A stretch of 17,418 nt of DNA from CATOSK01 sp034423195 (GCA_034423195.1 DAOUIZ010000025.1:1-17418), one strand, 5' to 3'. Positions 5,825 through 14,074 are shown, counted from the stretch's first letter. Made by a program: numbers and translations. Notes: generated by a model not told the origin, from the letters alone.

Positions 5825-6047
5825 CGTCATTTCCTCCCTGTTGTTCTTCCTGCCCTGCCCGCCGGGACCGCAACCGCTCCAGCCGTTGCTGGCGGCGAAG
5901 CTCCCTATCTTCCATGTACAATCGTAGGGCTTCGCGGACCAGCTCGCTCATGTCGCGGCCCTCTTCCTCCTTGACCCGCTGCACCTCCTCGAACATATCG
6001 GGAGGCAGGGAGAAGGTGATGGTCCTGGAAATGCGGCGTGGGGGCAT
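5817..6047 (-). CDS. CopG/ribbon-helix-helix regulator
   Basis: This 76-residue protein begins MPPRRISRTITFSLPPDM, a typical RHH beta-strand that binds the DNA major groove, followed by helix A (FEEVQRVKEEEG) and helix B (DMSELVREALRLYMED), then a charged Arg/Glu/Gln-rich tail. RHH proteins bind as dimers and usually repress their own promoter. The frame is open upstream, but the extension has no protein-like character; the ATG at 6047 opens directly on the RHH domain, although its ribosome-binding site is weak (AGAG). It overlaps the truncated recombinase gene by 8 nt, so the pair forms one transcript that probably starts at TTGACA/GATGAT (6094-6122). Its likely job was to control integrase expression in the right-hand element. 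Confidence 0.85.
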   Translation of the reverse strand: MPPRRISRTITFSLPPDMFEEVQRVKEEEGRDMSELVREALRLYMEDRELRRQQRLERLRSRRAGQEEQQGGNDDE

Positions 6048-6093
6048 GGCGTCTCTTTTTTGCCTGTGAATGTATGGGGTTGTCTTACTATCT

Positions 6094-6122
6094 ATCATCG
6101 GGCATCCGGCCCGTTCTGTCAA
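6094..6122 (-). promoter_or_regulatory. Sigma-70-like promoter for CopG-recombinase genes
   Basis: Read on the minus strand: TTGACA (6122-6117) is separated by 17 bp from GATGAT (6099-6094). A repetitive GATGATAGATAG-like stretch overlapping the -10 could be an RHH operator. The CopG start is about 45 nt downstream. Confidence 0.55.
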
Positions 6123-6158
6123 GGTTGCCCGTGCCCGAAACCGCCGACGGGAAACCCA

Positions 6159-6185
6159 GCGGCCCACCGATGGATGATGGGCCGC
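6159..6185. repeat. Inverted repeat, 8-bp arms, between small basic gene and CopG promoter
   Basis: GCGGCCCA (6159-6166) and TGGGCCGC (6178-6185) are perfect complements around 11 nt. It lies about 50 nt after the stop of the small basic gene. On the minus strand no U-run follows, so a terminator role is uncertain. Confidence 0.5.
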
Positions 6186-6233
6186 CAATACGCCGTGGTG
6201 GTTCCTGGTATTGTTGCCGGGTGCGGCCAGGCA

Positions 6234-6458
6234 TCAGCTTTTTTCCTCCGCTACCGGGTCGGTCTCGGTCCTGGGCTCTCCCGTGCGCTGGCGCAGGTAG
6301 GAGCGGATGGCGACCCTGGCCCAGATACGCAACCCCTCGCGGATTCTCTCCTGCTGACGGGTCGTGTACTGGGTCGGGGACTTGTCGCCACGGCGTTTCG
6401 GTTTCCGGTCGTTGCCGCCGGACTGGGTAGGTTCTTTTCTCTTATTGGTCTCTGTCAT
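6234..6458 (-). CDS. Small basic protein (copy 2)
   Basis: This is a 74-residue, very basic protein. The N-terminus is rich in K, R, N and E with KPKRRGDKSP, and is followed by a predicted helix (RQQERIREGLRIWARVAIRSYL) and an acidic end. It occupies the same position behind an HTH gene as the protein at 337-549 and shares the KRRG motif, the R.R...I.A.V helix and the bases around the start codon. AGGAG lies only 2 nt before the ATG, and a GC-rich hairpin (6471-6494) lies just upstream of it. Function is unknown; a small DNA-binding accessory of the element is inferred from composition and position. Confidence 0.6.
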   Translation of the reverse strand: MTETNKRKEPTQSGGNDRKPKRRGDKSPTQYTTRQQERIREGLRIWARVAIRSYLRQRTGEPRTETDPVAEEKS

Positions 6459-6470
6459 ATCTCCTGGCTG

Positions 6471-6494
6471 CGGCGGCGTTGGTTTGCGCCGCCG
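6471..6494. repeat. GC-rich hairpin in leader of small basic gene (copy 2)
   Basis: CGGCGGCG (6471-6478) and CGCCGCCG (6487-6494) pair around TTGGTTTG. On the minus strand the stem ends about 12 nt before the start codon, next to the AGGAG site, so it could influence translation. The left copy lacks this hairpin. Confidence 0.5.
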
Positions 6495-6522
6495 TCCTCT
6501 TGTTACTGGTTGGTCAATTGGC

Positions 6523-6555
6523 CGCCGGCGCGAGCGGTCGGGGCGGGCGCCGGCG
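6523..6555 (-). repeat. Stem-loop after HTH gene (9-bp arms, copy 2)
   Basis: Arms CGCCGGCGC (6523-6531) and GCGCCGGCG (6547-6555) are identical to those at 239-271. The loop is also 15 nt but differs in sequence. It begins 16 nt after the HTH stop, as in the other copy. Confidence 0.7.
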
Positions 6556-6571
6556 ACATGGCTACGTGGGT

Positions 6572-6883
6572 CTATTCCTCCTCTTCCTCATGGTTGAGAT
6601 CGGCCTGCCGGTCCTCGCCCAGCAGGATTTCCAGGCCGCCGGGCACCCGGCGGGCGAAGCGGATCAGGGCCAGCATGGCTCCGCCGCAGGGCTCCACCCC
6701 CTTCCGGCGCCAGCGGCGCAACTGCTTGCGGTCCACCCCCAGCTCCTTGGCCATGCCGCTCCAGGTCAGGCCGCTGGCCTCCTTGAGCCGGTCGATGCGC
6801 TCGGCGAAGTCCGGGGGGAGGATGCCGCTCTCCTGGTACAGCAGCTGCCGCCGGCAGCCGCGCCTGGTCTTACGGGTCGTCAT
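6572..6883 (-). CDS. HTH protein (XRE-like), regulator
   Basis: This 103-residue protein has a central helix-turn-helix (about 45-66: SGMAKELGVDRKQLRRWRR), with two flanking helices from about 26 on (FAERIDRLKEASGLTW), then the conserved CGGAMLALIRFARRVPGGLEILLG block and a glutamate-rich end. The start at 6883 is supported by GGAGG 7 nt upstream and by the overlap (14 nt) with the end of the XRE gene at 6870-7148, so both regulators are translated from one message. The C-terminal block has recurring PGGL.ILLG residues that are shared with the partial gene at 1-222. It is probably a repressor or activator of the transfer or excision genes. The HTH fold is clear; the target is not. Confidence 0.8.
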   Translation of the reverse strand: MTTRKTRRGCRRQLLYQESGILPPDFAERIDRLKEASGLTWSGMAKELGVDRKQLRRWRRKGVEPCGGAMLALIRFARRVPGGLEILLGEDRQADLNHEEEEE

Positions 6884-7148
6884 CTTTGTCCTCCAATCTG
6901 AAAAGCTGGTGAAAGTCATCCAGACCGAGGGCCCGGAGCATCCGGTTGCGGGTGCGCTCCGACGGCGCCCGCTCCCCGTTGACCAGCATGGATATGTAGC
7001 CTGAGCTGACGCCGATTTCTCTCGCCAGCCGGTTCTGGGAGCAGTCCAGCAGGTCCAGCCGCTCCCAGAAGACCCTGGTGTTGAGCCGGACAACGGTCCG
7101 CCCCCTGCGCTTCGATGGGCCTCTCGATTGGTCAAAGTTTGGGCACAT
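6870..7148 (-). CDS. XRE-family (Cro/CI-type) transcriptional regulator
   Basis: This 92-residue protein has a classical XRE helix-turn-helix: VFWERLDLLDCSQNRLAREIGVSSGYISMLVNGERAPSERTRNRMLRALGL spans about 28-79, with recognition helix SSGYISMLVNG. A basic N-terminus (SRGPSKRRGRT) precedes it and an acidic tail follows. The start at 7148 is set by GGGAGGAGG 7 nt upstream; longer frames upstream are not protein-like. It follows the Replic_Relax gene by 37 nt and overlaps the next HTH gene by 14 nt. XRE regulators of conjugative elements typically keep transfer genes silent until induction, which would fit the position at the end of the transfer operon. Confidence 0.88.
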   Translation of the reverse strand: MCPNFDQSRGPSKRRGRTVVRLNTRVFWERLDLLDCSQNRLAREIGVSSGYISMLVNGERAPSERTRNRMLRALGLDDFHQLFRLEDKDDDP

Positions 7149-7185
7149 GGCATTCCTCCTCCCTACGGGTATTGGTTGCACTTCG

Positions 7186-8817
7186 TTAAGAGAATGGTGG
7201 GGCGGGTTCCCAGCCGCCCTGGGACCGCCAGGCCCGGCCCAGCGGCCCCAGGGCGGCGACGGTGCGGCTGTCGGAGACCCGCAGGGGAACATTTACGCCT
7301 GCAGCCTTCAGCTCCTCGCAGGCCACTTGCAGGAAGTGGCCGGCGGCGATGTCGTTGTCGAAGACCACCAGGACCTGGGGCCGGACCCCGTGGTCGTCGG
7401 TGGGCCGGTGGGAGGAGTAGTAGCGGAGGTAGGGGGCCAGGCGGGCCGACATGGTTGCGGGCCGGACGGCCCGGCGCTCCCACTCCAGGAAGAAGGGCCG
7501 GGTGGTTTCTCCCTTGCGCAGGATGCCGAAGGCGTCGGGGTTGACCGAGCGCCAGGCGCCGCCGTGGGGAAAACGCCGGACGGCCCGGTGGGGCGGGTCC
7601 AGCTGCATTACTTCCCAGCCCAGGGCGCGGGCTTGCTTAGCCAATGCGGATGTGAACCCGTGAACGGCGGTGGTGTGGTCCAGGTTGCGGAGCAACTGGC
7701 GGCTGCGGCCGCCTGATACGTTGCGCCAGTCCGCCTGTTTTCCGGGGCCGTTGGGTTCCACGCTCCACCGCTTCCTGGCGACGCCCACGGAGGTGCGGTC
7801 CCGCCGCGCCAGCAGCGCCAGCCCCCGGTCGGTGAGGGCCGGACGGCCCCCGGCAGCGGCGGCAACGCGGGCCATCAGGCCAAAGCCCTCCAAAGGGGCC
7901 AAGATGTGGGAAACGCGGGTTTCCGAGACGGCCAGGAGTCCGGCCAGGTCCCTCTGCCGGATCCAGGGCCAGTCGGCCAGCAGGTCCAGGGCGCGCTTCT
8001 CGGCGGGCTTGAGCAGGGCGGGCAGCGCGGAAGGGTCGTCGGGGGCGATGTCGCCGGGAATAGCGAGCTTCGACGGCGGCGGCTCGGTGGGCAGCTCCCC
8101 GCCGGGGGGCAGACGGTCCAGGACGTAGCGCAGGTCCAGGGCCGAGTTGCCGGAGGGTACCCGCCACACCGGCGCGTTGGGTTCCGCCAGCGCCGCGTCC
8201 CGTTCCAGGGCGAGATAGGCGGGAAAGGCCGCCCCCGACAGCATCCGCCGGGCCTGGCGCAGCCTCATCCCGTCGTGGACGAGAACCAGCACGGCGCCGG
8301 GCAGGGGTCCCCGGCCCAGCCGCCACAGCCGCTTGGCGAAGGCGGTGCGGTCGGCGGTATGTCCCTGCCGGAGGATGCCAAGGCAGACTCCGCCGGGGAG
8401 GGCGATTCCCGCGTCCAGGGGATGGCCCCGGTACCAGCGGAAACCCGCAATTCCCCGCAGGGCGGCCAGGGAGGATGCCAGGCGGTAGATGACGGCCAGG
8501 GCATCCAGCCGCTCCAGCAGGCTGCGCCTCCAGCGGTCCGAGACGGGATGATGGCGCAGCAGGTCGTCAACGCCGTTGTTCTCGTGCCCTGCCAGTCGTT
8601 CCAGCCCGCCGGAATTGAGAAAGTAGCGGCGGGTCGTGGGAAACAGCTCCGTCCCGTGGGGCACGGATTCGACTGAACCTGCCCGCTCCAGCCTTTCCAC
8701 GGCCTCGTAGACCGCGCCCCGGGAGCGGCCGGTGAGGGCGGCCAGCTCCAAGCGGTCCAGGAAGGGCATGGCTGCCAGCGCCCGCAGCAGTTCGGGTCCG
8801 ATGGCGGCGGCCCTCAT
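7186..8817 (-). CDS. Replic_Relax-family protein (candidate relaxase/replication factor)
   Basis: This 543-residue protein has winged-helix-like segments at about 8-50 (DRLELAALTGRSRGAVYEAVERLERAG) and 270-335 (IRQRDLAGLLAVSETRVSHILAPLEGFGL). The C-terminal part (about 378-520) carries the Replic_Relax pattern: LDHTTAVHGF, then NPDAFGILR, FFLEWERRAVRP and LVVFDN, with acidic D428, E445 and E447 in a PD-(D/E)XK-like arrangement. Residues about 126-185 (HPLDAGIALP, LGILRQGHT, VLVLVHD) look like a degenerate second copy of the same module. The family is found in conjugative elements of Gram-positive-type hosts and is proposed to relax or nick DNA; activity is not established here. The start ATG overlaps the coupling ATPase stop (ATGA), tying it to that gene. 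No classical MOB relaxase is visible in the window. Confidence 0.75.
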   Translation of the reverse strand: MRAAAIGPELLRALAAMPFLDRLELAALTGRSRGAVYEAVERLERAGSVESVPHGTELFPTTRRYFLNSGGLERLAGHENNGVDDLLRHHPVSDRWRRSLLERLDALAVIYRLASSLAALRGIAGFRWYRGHPLDAGIALPGGVCLGILRQGHTADRTAFAKRLWRLGRGPLPGAVLVLVHDGMRLRQARRMLSGAAFPAYLALERDAALAEPNAPVWRVPSGNSALDLRYVLDRLPPGGELPTEPPPSKLAIPGDIAPDDPSALPALLKPAEKRALDLLADWPWIRQRDLAGLLAVSETRVSHILAPLEGFGLMARVAAAAGGRPALTDRGLALLARRDRTSVGVARKRWSVEPNGPGKQADWRNVSGGRSRQLLRNLDHTTAVHGFTSALAKQARALGWEVMQLDPPHRAVRRFPHGGAWRSVNPDAFGILRKGETTRPFFLEWERRAVRPATMSARLAPYLRYYSSHRPTDDHGVRPQVLVVFDNDIAAGHFLQVACEELKAAGVNVPLRVSDSRTVAALGPLGRAWRSQGGWEPAPPFS

Positions 8818-11438
8818 TCTCCGGCCTCCTTGCCCTCTCCGCCGCCGTTCCGCCTGCTGCGCTGCCGCCGCTTACCCGGCTCCCGGGGCGCTTCCGGCTC
8901 ATTGCCGTTCTGTCCCTGGGCCGGTGGTTGCCGGTGCTCGCTCCCCTGGGGCGGGCCGTTTCCATTGACGTTCTGCCGCTCGGCCAGCAACTGCCGGTAG
9001 GCGCTGACCTTCCTTTCGTTCTCGGCCTCACCGGCGGCCAGGCTCTCCGCCGATGGTGTGTAGGCGGCCACGGCGGCGCGGATGCGGGCGGCGATTTCGG
9101 GGTCTCCGGGTTCGGGCTTGCGTACCATCATCGAGAAGGCGGGCATCCGCTCGGTGCCCACGGTGGCCCGCACGTAGCAGTGGTGCACGTCCAGGGACGT
9201 GATGTCGTCCTCGGTCACCCTTTCCTTGCCCAGCTCCCACACCAGTTGCCTTGCGTCTCCGCCCGCCACCTGGAAGACGGCCAGGCAGCCCACGTTGGCC
9301 AGGATGGTGTCCCGCATGGTGGGGGAGAGGTCGTCCAGCTTGGCCAGGCTCTGGGTCGCCAGGATGAAGCTGGCGCCGAACTTGCCAAGCTCGCTGAGCA
9401 TGGACTCGTAGTCCACGCCGGGCATGGACTGCATCTCGTCCACCACCACCAGGGCGCCCCGGCGCTGGGAGAAATGCAGCCCGCCCTGCTCCCGGATCAC
9501 GGCGTCCACCAGGTTGAGCAGGGACGCCCCCACCAGCGCCGCCACGTCCCGGCCCGCCGTGCCCTGGGAGGTGGACACCAGCAGGATGCCGCCGCCGAGG
9601 ATGGTCTCCCGAATGTCGATGGTGGAGCGGGGCTGCCCCAGGATGGCCCTTGCCTTCTTGGAGGAGGCGTAGTAGGACAGCCTGGTCTGCACCGGGGCCA
9701 GGGCCTCGGCCCGGTACTGTCGGTGCCAGGAGGAGAAGTCCCGTGCCCACCACTCCAGGATGTAGGGGTCCGAGACCCTGGCCAGGACCGAGTTGCGGAA
9801 GGGTTCGTTGGACAGCAGCTTCAGGGCGTCCAGGATGGTGTGCTGCTCCTCGCCGGAGGTGACCGGGTGCTCGTTGGCCTCGTGCAGGGTCTTGACGGTG
9901 TGCTCCAGGATGGACTGCATCCTGGGTCCCCACTGGTCCCACAACCCCTTTGCCACCCTGACGACGGAATCGGCGGTTCTGTCCCTATCGGAGAACACCC
10001 GGGCGTCCAGCAGGTTGATGCCGGGGACGTGGGACTCGTCGGCCAGGTCGATCAGGCGCACCTGGCCGATGAGGGATTCAGGGACCTGTTCCAGGATGGC
10101 GGCCACCAGGTCGGCGTGGGGGTCCACCACGATGATGGCGTCGCCGTCCCGGCCCGCCGCCTTCTCCCTGAGCTTGTGGCTGACCACGTGGTGCATCAGG
10201 GTGGACTTGCCCATGCGGGTGCGGGCCACGTAGAGGTGGTGGCGGCGCAGCAGGTCCTCGGGAAAGCGGATTTCCCGCCTGGCCCCGGCGGTGGTGTCGC
10301 CCACCAGGGCGCCGCCCTTCACGCCCCGGGCCGTGGGCAGCAGCCCGCGGGCGCGGGACCGCTCCACCAGGGGAGTCTCGTCGCCCGCCCCCGGCGGGTG
10401 CCAGAGGCAGGCCGCCTCGCGGACCCCCAGGATGCTGCGCCGCCCGAACAGGCCGGGCAGGGACGGGTCCAGAACATCGGGGCGGGAAGTCCCGGGCAGC
10501 GCCTTCCCCACCTTGAGCCTGGCTCCGGCGGGGTGGTCGAAGTGTCGGTAGGCGGCGGCCACCGGCTCCAGCAGTTCTCCGGCCCGCTGGGGCCGGGTGT
10601 CCGACGGCAGGATGGCGGTCACCTGCAACTCGGCGTCGAAGGCCACCCGGGAGACCTTCTCCCGTATCAGCATGGGGTCGTAGACCCGGCGGCGGGCCTG
10701 CTTCCAGCGCCACCAGGCCCAGCCGCCGACGGCCAGGCCCAGGGCGGAGCCGGCGGCCAGCAGCGCCGCCTTCCAGGTCTCGCCGGCCTGCACCCACAGG
10801 TAGCCCCGGGCCGCCGCCAGCGCCCCCACGCCCAGCACGGCCATGGTCACCCCGTCCAGCTGCAGGGGCTTCGTCTGGTAGGTGTAGGAGGGCTCCCGGT
10901 TGTCGGGCACGGCGGGCTTGTGGGCGCGGGCCTGGTGATTCTGGGACCACTCGGGGCCCAGGGAGCGCAGCAGCAGGCGGGACACGATGCGCTCCCCCTC
11001 TCTCAGGTTGGACAATGCGCCGATGACCGCCAGCAGGGGATCGGAACCGGGGTCCAGCAGGTCGTCGTCCCGGAAGGTGCGCAGCGGCACGTAGTCGGGG
11101 CCGCCCGCCCGCAGCGTCATGGACCAGGCCTGTTCGTTCTCCCCCAGGCGGAGGGGATCGCCCTCCGGCGGCACTTCCTGGATACCCGCCTGGGGGTAGT
11201 GGGCGGCGATCTGGCTCCTGACCACCCGGTCGTCCTGGCAGCGGGCCAGCAGGGTCACGCCGTCCATATCGGCGGCCAGCTCCAGGGAGAAGGGTTCGGG
11301 GACGGCGATGGACTGGAGCAGGTTCTCCACGCCCAATAGCGTCCGCTCGCCGGTGCGGGGCGGCGTCACCGCCAGCAGCACCGGGGACTGCCGGTTGCGT
11401 CCGTCGCCGAACAGGACTCTCTTGATATTGAAGTTCAT
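8814..11438 (-). CDS. Type IV coupling-type ATPase (VirD4/TraG/HerA-like)
   Basis: This 874-residue protein has an N-terminal domain of about 190 residues, two membrane segments at about 195-215 and 224-243, and a P-loop ATPase. Walker A is ARTRMGKST (405-413), an A-x4-GKS/T form. VVDPHADL follows at 437-444, a second acidic motif ALVVVDEMQS at 662-671 matches the Walker B of coupling proteins, and ATQSLAKL (694-701) matches the sensor region. The last 50 residues are disordered-looking (Gly, Asn, Gln, Pro, Arg, Glu), a likely flexible substrate-contact tail. Such hexameric ATPases bring the DNA-relaxase complex to the secretion channel. It sits between the virB4 and Replic_Relax genes and overlaps the latter. 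GAGG lies 9 nt before the ATG. Confidence 0.88.
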   Translation of the reverse strand: MNFNIKRVLFGDGRNRQSPVLLAVTPPRTGERTLLGVENLLQSIAVPEPFSLELAADMDGVTLLARCQDDRVVRSQIAAHYPQAGIQEVPPEGDPLRLGENEQAWSMTLRAGGPDYVPLRTFRDDDLLDPGSDPLLAVIGALSNLREGERIVSRLLLRSLGPEWSQNHQARAHKPAVPDNREPSYTYQTKPLQLDGVTMAVLGVGALAAARGYLWVQAGETWKAALLAAGSALGLAVGGWAWWRWKQARRRVYDPMLIREKVSRVAFDAELQVTAILPSDTRPQRAGELLEPVAAAYRHFDHPAGARLKVGKALPGTSRPDVLDPSLPGLFGRRSILGVREAACLWHPPGAGDETPLVERSRARGLLPTARGVKGGALVGDTTAGARREIRFPEDLLRRHHLYVARTRMGKSTLMHHVVSHKLREKAAGRDGDAIIVVDPHADLVAAILEQVPESLIGQVRLIDLADESHVPGINLLDARVFSDRDRTADSVVRVAKGLWDQWGPRMQSILEHTVKTLHEANEHPVTSGEEQHTILDALKLLSNEPFRNSVLARVSDPYILEWWARDFSSWHRQYRAEALAPVQTRLSYYASSKKARAILGQPRSTIDIRETILGGGILLVSTSQGTAGRDVAALVGASLLNLVDAVIREQGGLHFSQRRGALVVVDEMQSMPGVDYESMLSELGKFGASFILATQSLAKLDDLSPTMRDTILANVGCLAVFQVAGGDARQLVWELGKERVTEDDITSLDVHHCYVRATVGTERMPAFSMMVRKPEPGDPEIAARIRAAVAAYTPSAESLAAGEAENERKVSAYRQLLAERQNVNGNGPPQGSEHRQPPAQGQNGNEPEAPREPGKRRQRSRRNGGGEGKEAGE

Positions 11439-11467
11439 GTTGGTTGCCTCTGTTTATTGGTATGGTT

Positions 11468-11483
11468 CCTTCCTGTTGGAAGG
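11468..11483. repeat. Small hairpin between VirB4 and coupling ATPase genes
   Basis: CCTTCC (11468-11473) and GGAAGG (11478-11483) pair around a 4-nt loop in the 67-nt gap between the two ATPase genes. It is too short and lacks a U-run for a convincing terminator; an mRNA-processing or stability role is possible. Confidence 0.35.
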
Positions 11484-11505
11484 CACGTGATGACGGTTGC
11501 TTTGG

Positions 11506-13725
11506 CTAGTGCCGTGGTCCGGGCCGCCACTCGATTACCTCGGTTTCTTCGGGCGTGGCCTCGATGCGGACGGGAAAGCGGTTGCCTCTCGCCAAGAGCA
11601 AGCCATCCCCGCGCGGACAGGACAGCAGCCAGCGTTGCAGCTCCACCGGCAGGTCGAAGGCTTCCCCCACGGTGGAAACGGCGGCGGCGTCCTGCTGGAG
11701 CAGCAGCTTGAAGGCGGCGTTCTGCAACAGCGCCCGGCCGGAATGGCCGGTGATGGCGCGGGAACTGTCCTCGCTGAGCAGGTCCTGCACGTCCTGGGTG
11801 ATGAACTGCAACCCCAGCCGGTGCTTCCTGGCCCGTTTCGCCATTGAGACCATGAAGGCCGCTCCCTCCGGGTGCTGCATGATCGACCACACCTCGTCCA
11901 CCACCAGCAGCCGGGGCCTCGGGTCCTGGGCGGCGGCGGCCCACACCGTCTCGGTGCAGACCATCGCGGCGGCGGGCCGCAGTTCCGGTTCCAAAAGGTG
12001 CAGGTCGAACACCGTGACCAGCGCCTCGTGGGCCAGCAGGTCGTCGCCCTCGTCGGAGAGCAGGTCCCGCAGGCTGCCGGTGGCAAAGGGGCGCAAGAGG
12101 TGGGCGATCTCCGGCGTTTCCCCTTCCAGGTAGGCGTAGAAGTCGCGGAAGCCGGTGCGCTCCCGCTTCCGGGCGTAGTAGGAGGCCAGGGCGTGGTCCA
12201 GGCTGGAACGCCGCTCGGCGGAAAGCCGTTCCCCCACCATCACTTCAATCAACCGGCGCAGGCTGCCGATGCGCTGCAACAGTTCCTCGCTGTCGCCCCG
12301 GTCGATGACAAAGGGGTTCATGCCCTGGCCGGGAACACCGGGGGACAGGACCCGTCCCCCGGCGGCGCGGGCCATGTCGGCGTACTCGCCCTCCGGGTCG
12401 ATGACGTAGGCCCGCACTCCGCGGCACAAACCGCGCAGCACGCCCAGCTTGGTGGCGAAACTCTTGCCGCTGCCGGAGCGGGCCAGGACGGCAGTGTTGG
12501 CGTTGAGGTGGGTGCCGTCGAAGGGGTCGTAGACGATGGGGGCGCAGGCCCGCAGGTCGATGCCGTAGAGGGTGCCGCTGCGGGTGTCCAGGTCCGGCGG
12601 CGAGAAGGGGAACAGCCTTGCCAGTGACGACGTGTCCAGCGTGCGCCACACCGCCACCGCGTTCAGGGCCAATGGCAGGGTAGACAGCAAGCCCTCCCGT
12701 TGCCGGAAGGACAGGTTGTCCAGCTTGCCCAGGGTGGCGGCGAAGTGGGCCTTCGCCTTCTGGGTCTGGTCCTTCAGGGTGTCCTGGTCGTCGGCGTGCA
12801 GAGTCACCGACAACGATGCGTGGAACAGCCGCTCCCGGCCCCGCTGGACTTCATCGCGCAATCGGCTCACGTCCTCCAGGGCAATCTCCGCCTCCGGCGA
12901 CATGGAGCGGCCCCGCTTCAGGGACAAGGATTGCGCCGACTCGAACCGGACCTTCTGCCACTCCAGGGTGCGGGCCGCCTGCTCCGTGGGAATCGCGCCC
13001 AGGTGGACGGCCAGGTCCATGGGCGCTCCCGTGGCCATCAGCCCCTGCAGGAAGCCGGGGGCCAGGGAGCGGGGCCACTTGCCCAGGTGAAGGGAGCGCA
13101 CCAGGCCTTGGCCGATGCGGATGTCGCGGCGGTTGACTTGGACCTCTATTTCCAGTTGTTCATCTCTCTCCACGGGTGAACCCCCCAGGGTTGCGGACAG
13201 CCAGAACAGGCGGAGGGGTTCGCCAACCAGGGGGAAGACACCCAGCCCTCCCCGGGCCAGCAATCCGTGCAGTTCGTCCATGCGGGCGTGCTCGCAGACA
13301 GCGTAGAAGCGCCGGTCCAGTATTCCCTCCCGGTTTTCCAACGTGGTCAGCAACCGTCCCAGGCTGTCGGCGGCGTCCTTGGTCTGCTGGGGCAGGTCGT
13401 CAGGCTGGGCCTCGGTCAACTTGCCCCTCAAACCCCGCAAAACCGGCGGGTGCTGGCGCACCAGCAGTTGCACCGGGAAGTCCAGGGCGTTCAGGGAACC
13501 GGCGAAGGCGCCCAGCTTGGGTTCGTCCAGTTCCAGGCCCATCACCTCGCTGACCGCCAGCTTCACCCCGTCCAGCCTTACCGGCCCGTCCTCTTCCAGG
13601 TGGGACAGCATGAAGAACAGGTTCAGGTCCGGCGGCGGCTTGGGCGGTTCCGGTACAACCTCAACCGCTTTTTCTTTAGGATTCCGGTTGACCATTGCCC
13701 TGATGTTCGGCAGTGTCGCTTTCAT
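11506..13725 (-). CDS. virB4-like: VirB4/TraC-type conjugation ATPase
   Basis: This 739-residue protein is close to the usual VirB4 size. The N-terminal half (about 35-380) corresponds to the CagE/TrbE/VirB domain. The ATPase half has Walker A LARSGSGKSF (414-423), a conserved VIDPEGEY (441-448), Walker B LLVVDEVW (606-613) and FITQDVQDLL (641-650). VirB4 powers assembly of the conjugation channel and pilus at the inner face of the membrane. The start at 13725 is chosen because AAGGAGAG lies about 9 nt upstream and residues before it in the open frame are not protein-like. It follows the small two-TM gene by 23 nt in the transfer operon and precedes the coupling ATPase. Confidence 0.95.
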   Translation of the reverse strand: MKATLPNIRAMVNRNPKEKAVEVVPEPPKPPPDLNLFFMLSHLEEDGPVRLDGVKLAVSEVMGLELDEPKLGAFAGSLNALDFPVQLLVRQHPPVLRGLRGKLTEAQPDDLPQQTKDAADSLGRLLTTLENREGILDRRFYAVCEHARMDELHGLLARGGLGVFPLVGEPLRLFWLSATLGGSPVERDEQLEIEVQVNRRDIRIGQGLVRSLHLGKWPRSLAPGFLQGLMATGAPMDLAVHLGAIPTEQAARTLEWQKVRFESAQSLSLKRGRSMSPEAEIALEDVSRLRDEVQRGRERLFHASLSVTLHADDQDTLKDQTQKAKAHFAATLGKLDNLSFRQREGLLSTLPLALNAVAVWRTLDTSSLARLFPFSPPDLDTRSGTLYGIDLRACAPIVYDPFDGTHLNANTAVLARSGSGKSFATKLGVLRGLCRGVRAYVIDPEGEYADMARAAGGRVLSPGVPGQGMNPFVIDRGDSEELLQRIGSLRRLIEVMVGERLSAERRSSLDHALASYYARKRERTGFRDFYAYLEGETPEIAHLLRPFATGSLRDLLSDEGDDLLAHEALVTVFDLHLLEPELRPAAAMVCTETVWAAAAQDPRPRLLVVDEVWSIMQHPEGAAFMVSMAKRARKHRLGLQFITQDVQDLLSEDSSRAITGHSGRALLQNAAFKLLLQQDAAAVSTVGEAFDLPVELQRWLLSCPRGDGLLLARGNRFPVRIEATPEETEVIEWRPGPRH

Positions 13726-13748
13726 ATTTCGTCTCTCCTTTTCCTGTC

Positions 13749-14057
13749 TTATGCCCCGGGCAGGATGGGGTTCAACGGACCACTGATGACCGCAGCGATG
13801 GTCTTGGCCAGCAGCACCACCACCAACCCGACGACGGCCATTACCACGGCGTTTCGTGCCTTGCCCCGGCGTCCCTCCCCCTCCGCTCCCTCGGCCATCA
13901 GCACGAACCCGGCCCAGACGATGGCGAAGAGGCACAGGCCCGCCCCGGCGTAGGCCATGCCGCTGAGCACGGCGTCCATGGCGTCCAGCATCGCCTGCCT
14001 CTTGTCCTCCGGCGCATCGGCGGCGACGGACAGGAGGGCCACCACCAGGGCAAGCAT
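13749..14057 (-). CDS. Two-TM small membrane protein, VirB2/TrbC-like
   Basis: This 102-residue protein has a hydrophobic start (MLALVVALLSVAADAPED), then two membrane segments at about 34-54 (MAYAGAGLCLFAIVWAGFVLM) and 67-91 (ARNAVVMAVVGLVVVLLAKTIAAVI) joined by a charged loop (EGAEGEGRRGK). Size and topology resemble VirB2-type pilins with a signal peptide. It starts 17 nt after the stop of the PrgI-fusion gene. A GTG at 14081, overlapping that stop and preceded by GGAG at 9 nt, would add eight residues including an arginine and give a more typical signal peptide, so the start is open. Position between the PrgI-type protein and VirB4 supports a channel or pilus role. Confidence 0.7.
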   Translation of the reverse strand: MLALVVALLSVAADAPEDKRQAMLDAMDAVLSGMAYAGAGLCLFAIVWAGFVLMAEGAEGEGRRGKARNAVVMAVVGLVVVLLAKTIAAVISGPLNPILPGA

Positions 14058-14074
14058 GATGTTCAGCCCCCGCC

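Noticed and set aside
6234..6243. T-run at the end of the small basic gene as a terminator
   Set aside because: On the minus strand it reads as an A-run inside the last codons (EEKS) with no stem of suitable position, so it does not form a rho-independent terminator.
8928..11339. Very long open frame on the plus strand (about 800 codons)
   Set aside because: It runs antisense through the coupling ATPase, which has clear Walker motifs. The frame is Gly/Gln/His/Val-rich with no domain, typical of antisense frames in GC-rich genes.
11872..12627. Open frames on the plus strand opposite VirB4
   Set aside because: They are shadow frames with unnatural composition; VirB4 on the minus strand explains the region.
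13726..13935. 70-residue upstream extension of the VirB4 frame
   Set aside because: The extension is Arg/Gly-rich, overlaps the two-TM protein gene out of frame, and a good ribosome-binding site precedes the ATG at 13725.
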